From: Gigaspora rosea
Lineage: Eukaryota; Glomeromycota; Glomeromycetes; Diversisporales; Gigasporaceae
Assembly (NCBI GenBank): GCA_003550325.1
Contig: QKWP01000836.1
Span: 27,454-91,453, forward strand
Direction: 5' to 3'
Length of the DNA: 64,000 nt
Part shown: positions 22,250 through 32,514 of the stretch, one piece after another
How positions within the stretch are numbered: position 1 is the stretch's first letter
Layout of the letters: every line of letters starts with the position of its first letter
Notes under the pieces: model-generated
Database searches by the model: none
The model's input: the letters and a program-made list of their open reading frames with translations, nothing else
What the model was told of the DNA's origin: nothing
Made by a program: the position numbers and the translations under genes

Positions 22250-23700
22250 ATGTCAGACATAATTGATTTTGAAAAACCTGAAGAGGAAGAAAGACCACTT
22301 CCTCCATATGAACCCCGGAACAATGAAGAACCACATGACAATCGTAATCAAACTCAAAACCTTCTTCGAGATATTGTCTGAGCTTTCCGAGACGTGGCCC
22401 AATATGATGTTCCAGCTGCTTCTAAGAAAAATAACTGAGTACATGTACAAACCTTTAAGGGTAGAGGGTATGTAAATCATTTCTATTAATAAACAAGTTA
22501 CTAAAAATTTTATTTTTAATAATAAAGAAAATTTTTATTAAGTAACTATATAAAATTTTTAAATAAACTTGTAGATGAGGTTTTTCTGATTCTAACGGTG
22601 GTCGAATCATTAAAATTGGCCCAGTAGAACATAAGATATAGTTGTTTTTATCTTTGCGACCCTATTTTACTTATTGTTTAAACGTGATTTGATTGGCCAA
22701 TTTGTGATCGCCCCCGCAGAATAGACCCCACCTCTGCAAAAGTTGATACTATAAAAACGTTATCAAATTCCATTCAAAATTAATAAAATTTTTAGGGTAT
22801 GTGTAATTTTTTATTATGAACAACTTTACTTAGTACAAAAAATCATTTATATAGTAAAAAATTAATTTTTATATGTAGCAACTTTTAAATTCGTATTAAA
22901 AATATTTTTTTGTCACTTGTTTACTAATAGAAATGATCTACATACCCTCTACCCTTAAAAGAGAAGAAGATGAGGACCCAGTGGAGTGGATCGAAGCCTT
23001 TGAACAAGCTGCTGATGCCAACAACTGGACTAGGGCCAGGAAAATTAAAATTGCTTAAGGACATTTAGCTGGAATTGCTGCTAGTTGGTATAACGACCAA
23101 AAAGATGACCTCCTTTACTGGGATGATGATGACAATCCTGAGGACAGTTTTGTCCAGTCATTTGTTAAATATTTTGCAACTCCGGAAAGAAGACACCAAT
23201 GGCAATTAGAACTAACCTCTTTAAAGCAAAAAGAAAAGGAAAAGGTAGACCGATACACATACCAGTTTAAGAAATTACTAAAAAGAGTCGATCTGGACCA
23301 CCAAATACCTGCTGCATATGTCATCCGAATGTTTATGGGAGGACTATACGGGAAAATTGCCGCTTTAATGTCCGCTGACGATTTTGAGACATTGGATGCC
23401 GCCGTAGTCAAGACAAGAAAAGTAGAGGCTGGTCAGTACTATGAAAAGCAGGAACCAACCTCCCAAGCTCTTGATGATTTAACAAAGAAAATGCAACAGA
23501 TGGCAGTAAATTATGAAAAGTTAACCACTGCTCTGTTTGCAAGAGCTGAGACGGTTGGCCCTCGGACCCAAGTTAGTGCATTTTGGCCCCAATTTACACA
23601 ATACCAATCTCGAAGAACCAGGAACGAAGGGGTCATGTGCTATAATTGTGGTGAGTGAGGCCACATTGCTAGGAATTGTCTAGCAGAACGGCGCCAGTCT
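22250..23700 (+). pseudogene. gag: gag polyprotein (retrotrans_gag plus zinc knuckle), disrupted
   Basis: The frame starts ATG at 22,250 (MSDIIDFEKPEEEERPLPPY). It meets TGA at 22,379 and 22,436, is interrupted by a 506-bp MITE (22,459-22,964), and resumes in the same frame at DEDPVEWIEAFEQAADANNW, typical of the retrotransposon gag core. A TAA falls in the frame near 23,056, inside KIKIA*GHLAGIAASWY. The capsid-like part continues to about 23,630. A CCHC knuckle CYNCGE*GHIARNC follows, with TGA at 23,656 in the middle. Removing the MITE and one TTAA copy restores the gag frame, so the insertion came after gag was formed. Several stops are explicable as CGA or CAA to TGA or TAA transitions. 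Confidence 0.85.
22459..22964. mobile_element. 506-bp MITE, TTAA target, GGGTAGAGGGTATGTA TIR, inside gag
   Basis: It is flanked by TTAA at 22,455-22,458 and 22,965-22,968. The ends are GGGTAGAGGGTATGTAAATC then ATTTCTATTAATAAAC and the mirrored GTTTACTAATAGAAATGATC then TACATACCCTCTACCC. The interior carries TTCTAACGGTGGTCGAATCA then TTAAAATTGGCCCAGTAGA, a block also found at the window's right end (63.93 kb). A near-identical copy lies inverted at 41,162. A four-base TTAA duplication is shared with piggyBac-type elements, but the termini do not match the usual CCC start, so superfamily is open. Confidence 0.85.
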
Positions 23701-24374
23701 ACAAGGAATTTTTCCCTACCCTAGGAAGAAACAATGTTCAATCTAGAAATATTAATATGTGTGATATTATTACTAATGGTAGCAACCAAGAAATAAATAC
23801 AGCTAAAAGACGTGAAAGGCCTGAATCCGATACCAACTGGGATAAAAGGCTAAGAAAGAGGGTTGCAGCTGATCCAGAACAGGGCATTCCACCTACTCAA
23901 CCTACGGCTATGGAAGAAATTGTCCCTGAACCAACTATGAACCCTTTACCAACCCAAGTTGAAGTCACCAATCGGATTCGAAGGCGCAGAGGACCCTCCA
24001 TTGTGGATCTAATTCCTCCTTACAATATTGCAGAGGACCTGTTGAGTCAGTGTGCCAATGCTACTTATAGTCAACTATTACAAGTACCTAAGCAGCAGCA
24101 GCATTTATCACAGGCATTATAACACCCTATTATCCCCACCACCGAGACTAACCTAGTTGAAAATAATCTTGAGTAAAGAACCTCAGCAGCAAAATGCTAT
24201 GTTAGGGTCAAAAATAACCCTATACTAGTAGTATTATACTCTGGGGCCGCTGTTAGTATAATGTCAATGAAATTGGTCAAGAAACTTGGTCTTACTATAA
24301 CTGAGCCCTCTACTACAGTAGTCATTACTGCAAATGGTACCCGTGAACAGGCTCTTGAAAAATTAATGGTGTAA
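23676..24374 (+). pseudogene. Linker and aspartic protease, catalytic Asp lost
   Basis: A frame different from the upstream gag carries a basic/proline-rich linker (RRRRGPSIVDLIPPYNIAED, LLSQCANATYSQLLQV). After stops near 24,120 and 24,174 comes the protease core NNPILVVLYSGAAVSIMSMK with ITANGTRE downstream. In retropepsins the core is D-S/T-G. Here the codon is TAC at 24,237, giving Y-S-G, so the active-site aspartate is gone. The frame ends at 24,372. A one-base shortage in an A run at about 24,358-24,362 explains the jump to the next frame (KINGVKLIIQSVLVPTDF). Confidence 0.8.
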
Positions 24375-25885
24375 AATTGATTATACAAAGCGTCCTAGTA
24401 CCTACTGATTTTCAAGTCATTGAAAATCCGAATGAAATGATGCTGCTAGGAATGGATTGGTTTCAAAAGGTCCGCGCCCGGCTACATTTCGATGAAAAGC
24501 AACTATTTATACAGTACCTGGGGAAGAATTTAGAGATACCTATCTACCAAGCCAAGGAAGATAATATCGAATTACCTCAAATAAAAATCAATGCCAACAA
24601 AGACTTCTTCAATAACTACGAAGAAGAAAATGATCTCGAGGAAGTTGAGAGTTACTATACTGAAGAAGCAGTAATGGACAAAGACAGTCCGGCCATATAC
24701 TTGACGGCCATAAAAAAACTTCCCACCCTGGAGTCACGTGATCAACCAGAATTAACCCCAGTAGAAATAATTAAAAAATTAGTAGAGGTCGAGACATTAA
24801 GCGAAAAACAAAAAGAAGAGGCAAGGTGTATCTTGGAGAAATTTCAAGAACTCTTCGCCACTGGATTGCATCAACTAGGCCAGTATTGGGAAGTACAACA
24901 TGACATAGATACCGGTGATGCCAAACCCATCAAGTGATCAGCCTACCGGATTGCTCCTAACGAACAAAATTTCTTAAATAAAGAAATCGAAGAATTGTTG
25001 AAATATGGACTAATAAGTGAAATTAAAAGCCCATGGACCTCGCCGGTAGTCATAGTCCCAAAAAAAAAGGTAAACTTAGGCTGTGTATTGACTATCGAAA
25101 ATTAAATGCAGTCACAAAGAAGGATGCTTTACCTTTACCGCGCATTGACGACCTGCTAGAAACATTTGGGAAGGCAGAGTGGTTTTCTTCACTTGACCTG
25201 GCTAGTGGGTACTAGCAAATACGAATGTCCAAAGACAGTAGAAAGAAAATGGCCTTTGTAACCAAACAAGGAACATACGCCTTTAACGTAATGCCCTTTG
25301 GTTTATATAATGCTCCGGCCATATTTCAGAGAGCAATGAATCATATTTTATATAAAAATATCAGAAAATTTGTTGCCGTATACTTGGATGATATCATCAT
25401 CTACTCTAATACCTGTCGGGACCACCTGGAGCACGTAGTGGAAGTTTTTCTCAAATTGGCTGCAGCTGGGTTAAAATTGAACTCGGATAAGTGTGAACTA
25501 TTTAAAAATAATATAAAATTTCTGGGACATGTAGTGGGAAAAGAAGGAATTAGACCAAATGAAGAAAAAGTCTCTAAAGTAAAAAACTTCCCAATACCTA
25601 TCAACCTACGGCAACTACAGGCTCTCATCGAACTAGCTTCGTATTACCAACGGTTCATTCCGAATTTTGCCACTATAGCAAAACCTCTACATAAGCTATT
25701 AGAAAAAGGGGTGAAGTTTGAATGGGGACTTGAGCAAGAAAAAGCCTTCCAAAACTTGAAAACCCACCTGGTGACTGCTCTGGTTCTACGGTACCCAGAT
25801 TTTGACAAAACCTTCTATCTGCATACTGATACAACCAGAGTAGGTCTTGGTGCTGTACTAGCCCAAAAAGATAAAATAAAAAAGA
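24359..25885 (+). pseudogene. pol: Ty3/gypsy reverse transcriptase, disrupted
   Basis: Recognisable blocks in order: MLLGMDWFQKVRARLHFDEK (end of protease/linker); HDIDTGDAKPIK then TGA at 24,935; [34 protein letters not shown], then a frameshift in an A run at about 25,062; [47 protein letters not shown] with TAG at 25,213 where Trp is usual; NVMPFGLYNAPAIFQRAMN; VYLDDIIIYS with the YLDD catalytic pair intact at about 25,381; LGHVVGKEGIRPNEEKV; PLHKLLEKGVKFEWG. The domain order and signatures are those of Ty3/gypsy RT. Two stops and one frameshift make it inactive. Confidence 0.9.
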
Positions 25886-26202
25886 GTATGCGATTGCATA
25901 CACCAGTAAAAGCCTCACCCGGCCCGAAAGAAATTATGCTGCCACCGAATTAGAGTGCTACGCTATAGTATGGGCCGTGGAGTATTTCCATCACTACTTA
26001 GGGTATAAACCCTTTATTATTGTTAGATCATGCTGCTCTAAAGTGGTTACAGAATTCCGCACTAAAAGGAAGACGCGTTCACTGGATATTGCGCCTTCAA
26101 CCCTACAATTTCACCATAATACATCGCACAGGAAGGGTACATAACAATGCTGATGCATTATTAAGAATGATAGATGAATCACATAATAAAGTAGACAGCT
26201 GA
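25790..26202 (+). pseudogene. pol: Ty3/gypsy RNase H domain, disrupted by two frameshifts
   Basis: FYLHTDTTRVGLGAVLAQKD carries the first catalytic Asp. A frameshift near 25,885 leads to EYAIAYTSKSLTRPERNYAA and TELECYAIVWAVEYFHHYLG (catalytic Glu). Another near 26,020 leads back to DHAALKWLQNSALKGRRVHW and HRTGRVHNNADALLRMID (last acidic position in NADAL). The frame ends TGA at 26,203. Confidence 0.85.
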
Positions 26203-26900
26203 TATCAGAAAGCAGCAGATATGGGGAATATGGGGAGCACAAATAAACTCCTGCAAAAACTGCTAAAAGACCGACTCGCCGAAGCCGTAGAGGAAGCAGA
26301 AGTCTTCCGAGTTATTGCCCAAGAATATTTCACTGAGGATTCTGATGAGGAAATGGAAGTCACTAATTGGGTCCACCGTACTGAGTAGGAAGTATGGGAG
26401 GAAGAAAGTGATAACGGAGTAAGTGATACTGAATACTCCTATGAAGAATATGAAGAAAATGACTCTGGGTACTCAAGCGAAGAATGTGAATGGGAACTTG
26501 ACAATTCTCAAAGAGCGCAAGACCGGTTTAGAGAAGAGTTACTACGGCAGTTAGCCTATAAATTATAGGAGGAAATAACCTGGGCCAGACAAGGAGGTTA
26601 CTACTCGGATGAAAATCCCATTTATCAATCTGCCCACAGTCCACAGCCCATGGATATAGACGAGGTCTACCTTATTGACTTACCTTAGTGGGGAGAGTCG
26701 ACCACTGGGTTAGAATTCGAAGAAGAAGAAGAAGAAGTTAGTTATGATACTCCCAAAATAGACAGTTCTTCCTTTACCTGGAATCAAACCTGGTGGAATT
26801 CTGTCATTAATTCCATATGCTCTCATATAGATATCGACCCTGCCGAATGGGTTCAACCCTTTGATGAACACACTAACTGGGAAACCTACGATAGTGTGTA
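26203..26900 (+). pseudogene. Acidic pol spacer between RNase H and integrase
   Basis: The frame continues in register after the RNase H stop with four in-frame stops in about 700 bp. The inferred product is very rich in Glu/Asp/Tyr (EEESDNGVSDTEYSYEEYEE, DSGYSSEECEWELDNSQRAQ), ending near DPAEWVQPFDEHTNWETYDS. No catalytic motif is known to me for it. The long shared frame with few stops shows it was coding. Its role is unknown and an intact family member would help define it. Confidence 0.6.
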
Positions 26901-27041
26901 AAGAAACAAAGATTAATAAATAGAGTGATAAAAACAAAACAAAAACATTTTATAGACCTGTTCTTGATTATGTAGTGACAGGTAAAATATCTGATAAGGA
27001 AGTCACATGATCAAGAGCTGGAAAATAAATAGAAAAATTAA

Positions 27042-27073
<32 letters not shown>

Positions 27074-27499
27074 TATCATCTTCTTTTTAACAGACCCAAT
27101 ATTAAAGCATGGTTGGTCGGGATGAGGTAGAGCGAGTTGTGGGGCTCTATTTACAAGCAAAGGTAAAATTACTATTAGAGTAAAAAAAAAAAATTGATTT
27201 AGAAGCCACGTGATATCGATCCCAGAGATTCGGAAGCCACCTGTGAGAAAATGAGAAGTTTCATAAAGATAATGAATATCGGAATCGAGTGATTCAACTT
27301 GATAATTCAACTGTGTCTGCAGTAACGAGAATAAAGAAACAAAAATTAAGACTCACATATTGGAGAAAGGCAAGCTACCCGCAGCCCTCTAGAACTACCG
27401 ATATGGCTTCCGGGATCACTTCAAAAATTTCTTCTAAAACGGTTCGAACTTTAAAGTACACCGCACTTGTCGCAGGCTTATAAGAAAAGCCAGATCTAA
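26901..27499 (+). other. Degraded pol interior
   Basis: This is low-complexity sequence (TATATATA run at 27,055-27,076) with fragments of possible former coding sequence, for example MVGRDEVERVVGLYLQAKVK near 27,109 and SAVTRIKKQKLRLTYWRKAS near 27,313. Nothing is recognisable as a domain. Confidence 0.35.
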
Positions 27500-27670
27500 G
27501 AACACCTCTACAAGAATGGATATTAAGGAATTGGAGATAAAAAGGATGAACATAAAACGTTCAAATATTTACAAAAATTTGTTAATATGTGTGATATACG
27601 AAGAATGCCTCAAATTGGTGTTTGCTATAACAAAGGAATTGGCGTTGAAAAAGATGAGCAGGAGAAGAAG
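27500..27670 (+). pseudogene. Sel1-like repeat fragment (two units)
   Basis: In one frame, EHLYKNGY*GIGDKKDEHKT, FKYLQKFVNMCDIRRMPQIG and VCYNKGIGVEKDEQEKK follow each other. The two GIG(D/V)xKDE(H/Q) motifs are exactly 36 residues apart, the usual Sel1 repeat period, and the motif G-x-CY-x-x-G-I-G-V-x-K-D is the Sel1 hallmark. One stop interrupts it. It lies inside the Ty3/gypsy element between spacer and integrase, so either a host Sel1 gene fragment was captured or inserted, or a member of that large gene family was hit by the element. There is no sign of an intact Sel1 protein. Confidence 0.65.
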
Positions 27671-28240
27671 ATTATATGCTAAAGAAGGACAATCTATCTA
27701 TAATACACCACCGTTACAGGAAAACCTGCCAAGATTATTACAGAAACTTCCCAAGATCGACCAAAAGCCTAGCCAAAAGAAAAAAAGTAACTAGGGACAA
27801 TTAGTGGATTATTATAACAAAAATTCAAAAACAAAGAAAGAGGAGGCGTGTACGACTCATATTCCACTGAAACAAACACCTAAGGAAACCATTGGTGACA
27901 TCGCGGTCTCTCTAAGGAAAAAGATAGGCAAGAAAACTAAGCCTTAAGAGTCAAATAGAAATTGATTGGAGCGATTATTGCTCTATTGAGCGAACAATTA
28001 ACTACTCCAAGAATAAATTTCTGTACCCCATACCACGTGTGGTCACCTTCCAAAAACTTGATCAGGAGTTGTAACAAAGCCTCAAATCGGGAAATCGAAA
28101 TTGCCAAGCCATGTATATTGAAGTACCCAATCGAGCACGGTCAGCCAGTACGAACCAAGGAAATCAGAAGATCTTAGTGGGAAAACAACTAGGAAGAAAT
28201 AAATTAATATAAAACCCGATATAAAGCTAAATCCAGCCCA
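27671..28240 (+). other. Degraded pol interior upstream of integrase
   Basis: Fragments such as LQENLPRLLQKLPKIDQKPS and DIAVSLRKKIGKKTKP look like former polar coding sequence. From about 28,210 LNPAQVVSILARNRTEEDEY leads in frame into the integrase region. No domain is identified. Confidence 0.35.
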
Positions 28241-29567
28241 GGTCGTCAGTATCCTGGCAAGGAATCGAACTGAAGAAGATGAATATAAAGCATTCGTCAA
28301 AAAGGAATAAAAATTTTTAAGTATGGAATCCCAACATTACTCTGCCTTAAAAACCTACCTTCAATATCAGCAGTATCCACCCCATTATGATACTTTGCAA
28401 CAAAGACAACTGGAAAAACAAAGTAAATTTTTCCAAGTTAAAAACGGGAAGTTATACAAGAAAAACAAGAGACAAAGTGGCAAGGATCTAAAAGTCATAC
28501 TGGAAGAAGAACTGGGTACTATACTCACTTTAGCTCATGATCACCTGATGAGAGCTTATTTCGGAAAAAAAATTATGTTTAACAAGATTCGAGACTGTTA
28601 CTATTAGCCACAAATGTATAATGATATACGCAAGTACGTTAAAACATGTGAGAAATGCCAAAGGCATAGTAATAAGAAGACCAAAGACCTACTACACCCG
28701 ATACCTGTCAAAGCCCCATTTCATAGAGTAGGGATTGATATAGTCGGCCCATTGCCCCTTACACTGCATTCTAACAAATATATTGTAGTAGCAACCGACT
28801 ACATGACCAAATGGCCCGAGGTTCACGCAATCCCTAGGGCAAATGCAAAGGAGGTGCTCAGTTTATCTACGAAGACATAGCATGTAGACACAGGTGCCCC
28901 AGTATAATATTATCAGATCAGGGCTCCCACTTTCGAAATCGTGTTGTAGATGAGCTTCTTGCGGCTTTGAATACTCAGCACCACTGCTCCACTCCTACTA
29001 TCCACAAACCAACGGGCTGGTAGAACGTTTTAATAAAACGCTATGCAACTCAATAGCCAAATTAGTCAAGAATGTAACAGACTGGGACCTGCTGATACCA
29101 TCAATCTTATTTGCTTACCGCACTGCCAGGCAGGCTACAACTAAAGAAACTCCGTTTTATCTAGTATACGGTAGACAGGCCCGTCTACCCTTACACCCAA
29201 GTGAATCTAAAGAAATATTAAATATGACAATATTACAAAGGCTATATGAGATCGACCATGATCTGCCTGAAGCCCACAATAATGCATTATATCAAATTAG
29301 TAAAGAATAGCAGAAACAGAAGGAAAGACATGATCGACAAATTAAAGCCACAGTCAATTTTGAAATTGGTGAGAAAGTTCTCGTACTAGACGCAAGAAAG
29401 TTAGGCATGCATAGCCATAAATTAATGTCCAAGTGGAAGGGGCCATACTACATTCATACTACCCCTAAAAATGGGCATGCAAGCTAAGGGAACTAGATGA
29501 AAGAGTGCTTGCATCGCCCATTAATAAAAGCCTGTTAAAACCTTATTATGAGCAAAAAATTATATAA
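28241..29567 (+). pseudogene. pol: Ty3/gypsy integrase, zinc-binding His lost, frameshifted
   Basis: The frame runs ESQHYSALKTYLQYQQYPPH, then the HHCC region LAHDHLMRAYFGKKIMFNKI with KYVKTCEKCQRHSNKKTKDL. The second zinc-ligand His expected in AGHFG is Tyr here (RAYFG), compatible with CAY to TAY. TAG at about 28,608 replaces the Trp of YYWPQM. The core DDE residues are all visible but in different frames: VGIDIVGPLPLTLHSNKYIV, then SDQGSHFRNRVVDELLAALN, then HSYYPQTNGLVERFNKTLCN. Frameshifts lie near 28,857 and 28,990. The C-terminal part has YRTARQATTKETPFYLVYGR and KWKGPYYIHT and stops at TAA 29,565. No chromodomain was seen. Confidence 0.85.
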
Positions 29568-29606
29568 AGGCCAAGAGGGCAAACTTTAGAAAGCAACTTA
29601 CCTAAA

Positions 29607-29999
29607 ATGGGTAATATTTCTATAGTACAAAGAATTCAACTCAACCAAGTCCGCCTTGAACCAATTGATGTAACACCTATGCCACCACCCTATGATAACG
29701 AACATGAAGGAATCCTCAAAGCTACGTTGGCCTACCACTATCTCCTTAGGACTATTAGAAGAAGAGATAGAATCGAAAGTCTTGTCTATGCCTACTACTT
29801 AGGCTCTATATTGGATGTTATGTCCCGGGACCAACTTCAGTCCCTCCGGCCCATAATCTCTCGCCATTACTATAATACCGCAATCCGAACCTATTATGTG
29901 TTTGAGCACTACGGGGTCGAGCAAGTGTACCGCTCCACTTTTACCTCTCTCCATGAAATTCGACGGTTGTCGGACTCAGAATTTCGCACCTTTTTGTAA
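29607..29999 (+). CDS. 130-aa C-terminal pol extension or accessory ORF, intact
   Basis: The frame is uninterrupted and lies in the same register as the end of integrase, separated from it only by TAA at 29,565 (13 further codons to this ATG). A CAA to TAA change would explain the split, so it was probably the C-terminus of pol. The product has PMPPPYDNEHEGILKATLAY, then a helical, Arg/Tyr-rich body (LLRTIRRRDRIESLVYAYYL, SRHYYNTAIRTYYVFEHYGV) ending SLHEIRRLSDSEFRTFL. No chromodomain or envelope features (no signal peptide, no TM). It ends just before the polypurine tract. Function unknown. It is the only Ty3 frame in this element that has stayed open. Confidence 0.6.
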   Translation: MGNISIVQRIQLNQVRLEPIDVTPMPPPYDNEHEGILKATLAYHYLLRTIRRRDRIESLVYAYYLGSILDVMSRDQLQSLRPIISRHYYNTAIRTYYVFEHYGVEQVYRSTFTSLHEIRRLSDSEFRTFL

Positions 30000-30024
30000 T
30001 ACCACACTTGTGGAACTCGTGAAC

Positions 30025-30039
30025 AAAGCAGGGGAGGAT
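30025..30039 (+). promoter_or_regulatory. Polypurine tract
   Basis: AAAGCAGGGGAGGAT sits immediately 5' of the 3' LTR, the expected primer for plus-strand synthesis. Confidence 0.7.
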
Positions 30040-31779
30040 TGTGAAGAGTTGCCCGGTGAATTATTTTTTTTTATTAGGATAGTATTATTTTTCATTATCT
30101 ATTATTGCTATATCTGTTATTAGTTCGCCACTTAAAGTAGTTAGTATATAAATATACACAGCCCCCAAGATAAAAGTAGTTTATCATTTCCTTATCTGTA
30201 AGTAGACCATGCATTTCTTCATGAAAAGCATTTTTATGCTTTTCTGACTTTTTAGCACGATATGGCATTTCGGCCAGATCATGCATTTCATGCATTTCTG
30301 ACAGATCGTGCATTTCAACACTTTCTGGCATTTTGGGCAGAAATGCAGTGGTAGGAACCTGTATTAAAATAAGGAAGTAAAAAGTATATAAGCGATAGTT
30401 CTGTCACCTTTAATAAAGAACAACTCAGTGAGAGTTAAACTTAAGAACTTAGTTGAGTTTAATACTTCGAAACCATAATACAGTAGTAGAAGTGATAACT
30501 CCAGTAGTTAATAACTTGTCTCCTAAAAATCGTCCCGATATCCTTCTCGCTATTACTGTATCATAAAACCTTGTTACCAGTTTTGTTAAGAATAAACCTT
30601 CAAAATTCGAGTAGAAGTGTTGTGTAGTGTAGTTTCCGTCTATTTTTTGTCTAAATTATCCCGATAGTATTACCCGTAAAAGAGAATAAAAGAACCTAAG
30701 TCGTAGTACTTACCCCTATTTATACTAAAAACCTTAGTTAGTCACCTGCTCTATTGTTACTACAAATAAGGCAAGGCTTAGCTACCTTATTTATCGAACA
30801 ATCAGTAATCCNTCGGCCAGATCATACATTTCATGCATTTCTGACAGATCGTGCATTTCAACACTTTCTGGCATTTCGGGCAGAAATGCAGTGGTAGGAA
30901 CCTGTATTAAAATAAGGAAGTAAAAAGTATATAAGCGATGGTTCTGTCACCTTTAATAAAGGATAACTCAGTTAGAGTTAAAGTTAAGGACTAAGTTGAG
31001 TTTAATACTTCGAAACCATAATAGTAGAAGTGATAACTCCAGTAGTTAATAACTCGTCTCCTAAAAATTGTCCCAATTTCCTTCTCGTTATTATCATAAA
31101 ACCTTGTTGCCAGTTTTGTTAAGAGTTAACCTTCGAAATTCAAGTAGAAGTGTTGTGTAGTCTATTTTTCCGTCTATTTATCCCGATAGTATTACCTATA
31201 AAAGAAAGTAAAAGAACTTAAGTCGTAGTACTTACTCCTATTTATACTAAAAACCTTAGTTAATCACCTGTTCTATTGTTACTACAAATAAGGCAAGGCT
31301 TAGCTACCTTATTTATCGAACAATCCGTATTCCCGAGGTCACCTGATATTGATCAACCTTGGAAGACCAGTCGACAACCCGATATCTATTACCCCGTGAC
31401 TTAAATTTCAGTTTCCGACCGCTGCCAGCTGCCGTCGGAGTGCCATTTAAGCTCAGATCGCCGAAATTACTCGTGACATTGTAAGCGAAACCCCGACTCA
31501 GAGTGAACCTTTGAATCCCATAATCTATACAAGATAAGGACTTAGTAGATTAGTATCGGACGAATAATCAAATATAAGAAGCACAAATAAGTAGTAGATA
31601 CTTAGCTTAACCTAATTCCAAGACCTCTGAACCCTGAAACCCGGACCAAATCAACCTCACCTCTTTCTGCCTACCAACTCAAGGTTTAGAAGTCTTGAGC
31701 GCTTGTTGAGTTGATTTAGTTAGTGTTATTAGTGTATAGCCATTATAGATATCAGTAGGGTCAAATTTACCCCTTCTCA
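30040..31779 (+). repeat. 3' LTR, chimeric across an N at 30,812
   Basis: Bases 30,040-30,811 match the first two thirds of the 5' LTR closely. After the single N the sequence jumps back to TCGGCCAGATCATACATTTC, a position about 540 bp earlier in the LTR, and runs to the end. The post-N copy is clearly more diverged. It has GGATAACTCAGTTAGAGTTA where the other two have (G)GACAACTCAGTGAGAGTTA-type sequence, and it lacks TTGTCTAAATT near 31,165. The two parts therefore come from different LTR insertions joined by assembly. Confidence 0.85.
30812..30812. other. Single N, contig join with duplicated LTR
   Basis: One N separates two overlapping stretches of the same LTR (about 540 bp repeated). 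This is a scaffold join, not biology. Confidence 0.9.
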
Positions 31780-32173
31780 CTGTGCGGAATACTACATATA
31801 GGGCAAACACCTTGAACTGTGATATGCTTTTTTTTAAAAAAAAAAAAAAAATAAAAATAATAATAATAATATATATGTGTGTTTTTTTTCGATAAATAGA
31901 AAGACTTGCTGTAACTTCATGTGTTCACAGAATAAGAATGAAATTATTTGAAATTATTTAATTGCATATCGAAAATTTCTTCATGTGGATTCAGAAAAAC
32001 AGCGCATGCAAAAAGTTTAGAAGGAGTTTATTAATTATTTGCCCTATAATTTGTAATATATTGAAAAATTAAAAATGTCATATAATATATAATCAAGTGT
32101 AATTTAATAACGGTTTTACTCAGTTGTCTAAAAATTATGCAAGTATGTATTATTTCTAAAATATCCGAGTTTA
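31780..32173. other. AT-rich flank after the LTR
   Basis: It includes a T8-A15 palindromic homopolymer at about 31,829 and AATAATAATAATAATATATATGTG microsatellite-like sequence. No gene is seen. Confidence 0.35.
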
Positions 32174-32384
32174 TGGAAACCTTTATTTTCATCCGGGTTA
32201 AAGCCACCCGATATATAATTTCATTATATTATATAATATAAATTACTATAACAAACTAAAGATTCTATAAATTGTTTAGTGTTTAGGATAAATGGATTTT
32301 TAACTATATTATATGAATATATTATATACTATAATAAAAATTATATATAGGGTGACTTTAATCCGGATGAAATAGAATTTCTCA
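32174..32384. mobile_element. About 210-bp MITE, TTCTATTTTCACYCGGGTTAAAG family, copy 3
   Basis: It begins GGAAACCTTTATTTTCATCC then GGGTTAAAGCCACCCGATA and ends GGGTGACTTTAATCCGGATG then AAATAGAATTTCTC. It is in the same orientation as copy 1 at 12,631. It lies about 130 bp upstream of a secreted-protein gene and may form part of its promoter region. Confidence 0.65.
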
Positions 32385-32514
32385 TAATTTATACCTACAA
32401 TTTGCCTCCTCAAAAATCAGGAATTATAACTAAACAATTTATCCCACTTCGCTTCCTGATCGAGTTTTTACTCATACAATTTTCCTCGTACAACTCATAT
32501 TTTATATATACATA

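Larger units (their letters stand above)
20924..31779 (+). mobile_element. Decayed Ty3/gypsy LTR retrotransposon (3' end chimeric)
   Basis: The order LTR, primer-binding region, gag, protease, RT, RNase H, spacer, integrase, C-terminal extension, polypurine tract, LTR is the Ty3/gypsy order (RT before integrase). LTRs begin TGTGAAG and end TTCTCA. The 5' LTR is 20,924-22,131 (1,208 bp); the 3' LTR is 30,040-31,779 but contains an N at 30,812 with a duplicated segment. GCAGGGGAGGAT before 30,040 is the likely polypurine tract. Every coding domain has stops or frameshifts, so the copy is inactive. Flanks GTCCG|T and CTGTG do not form a target duplication, as expected if the right LTR belongs to another insertion. 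Confidence 0.9.

Noticed and set aside
22459..22964. Firm piggyBac assignment from the TTAA duplication
   Set aside because: The termini GGGTAGAGGG do not match the usual piggyBac ends and no transposase is available; left unclassified.
26203..26250. YQKAADMGN motif as another Sel1 unit
   Set aside because: It resembles Sel1 but is followed in frame by unrelated acidic spacer with no second motif at 36-residue spacing; chance cannot be excluded.
28236..28290. TEEDEYKAF as a Sel1 unit
   Set aside because: It reads in frame into the integrase N-terminal region and lacks the G-x-CY-x-x-GIG motif.
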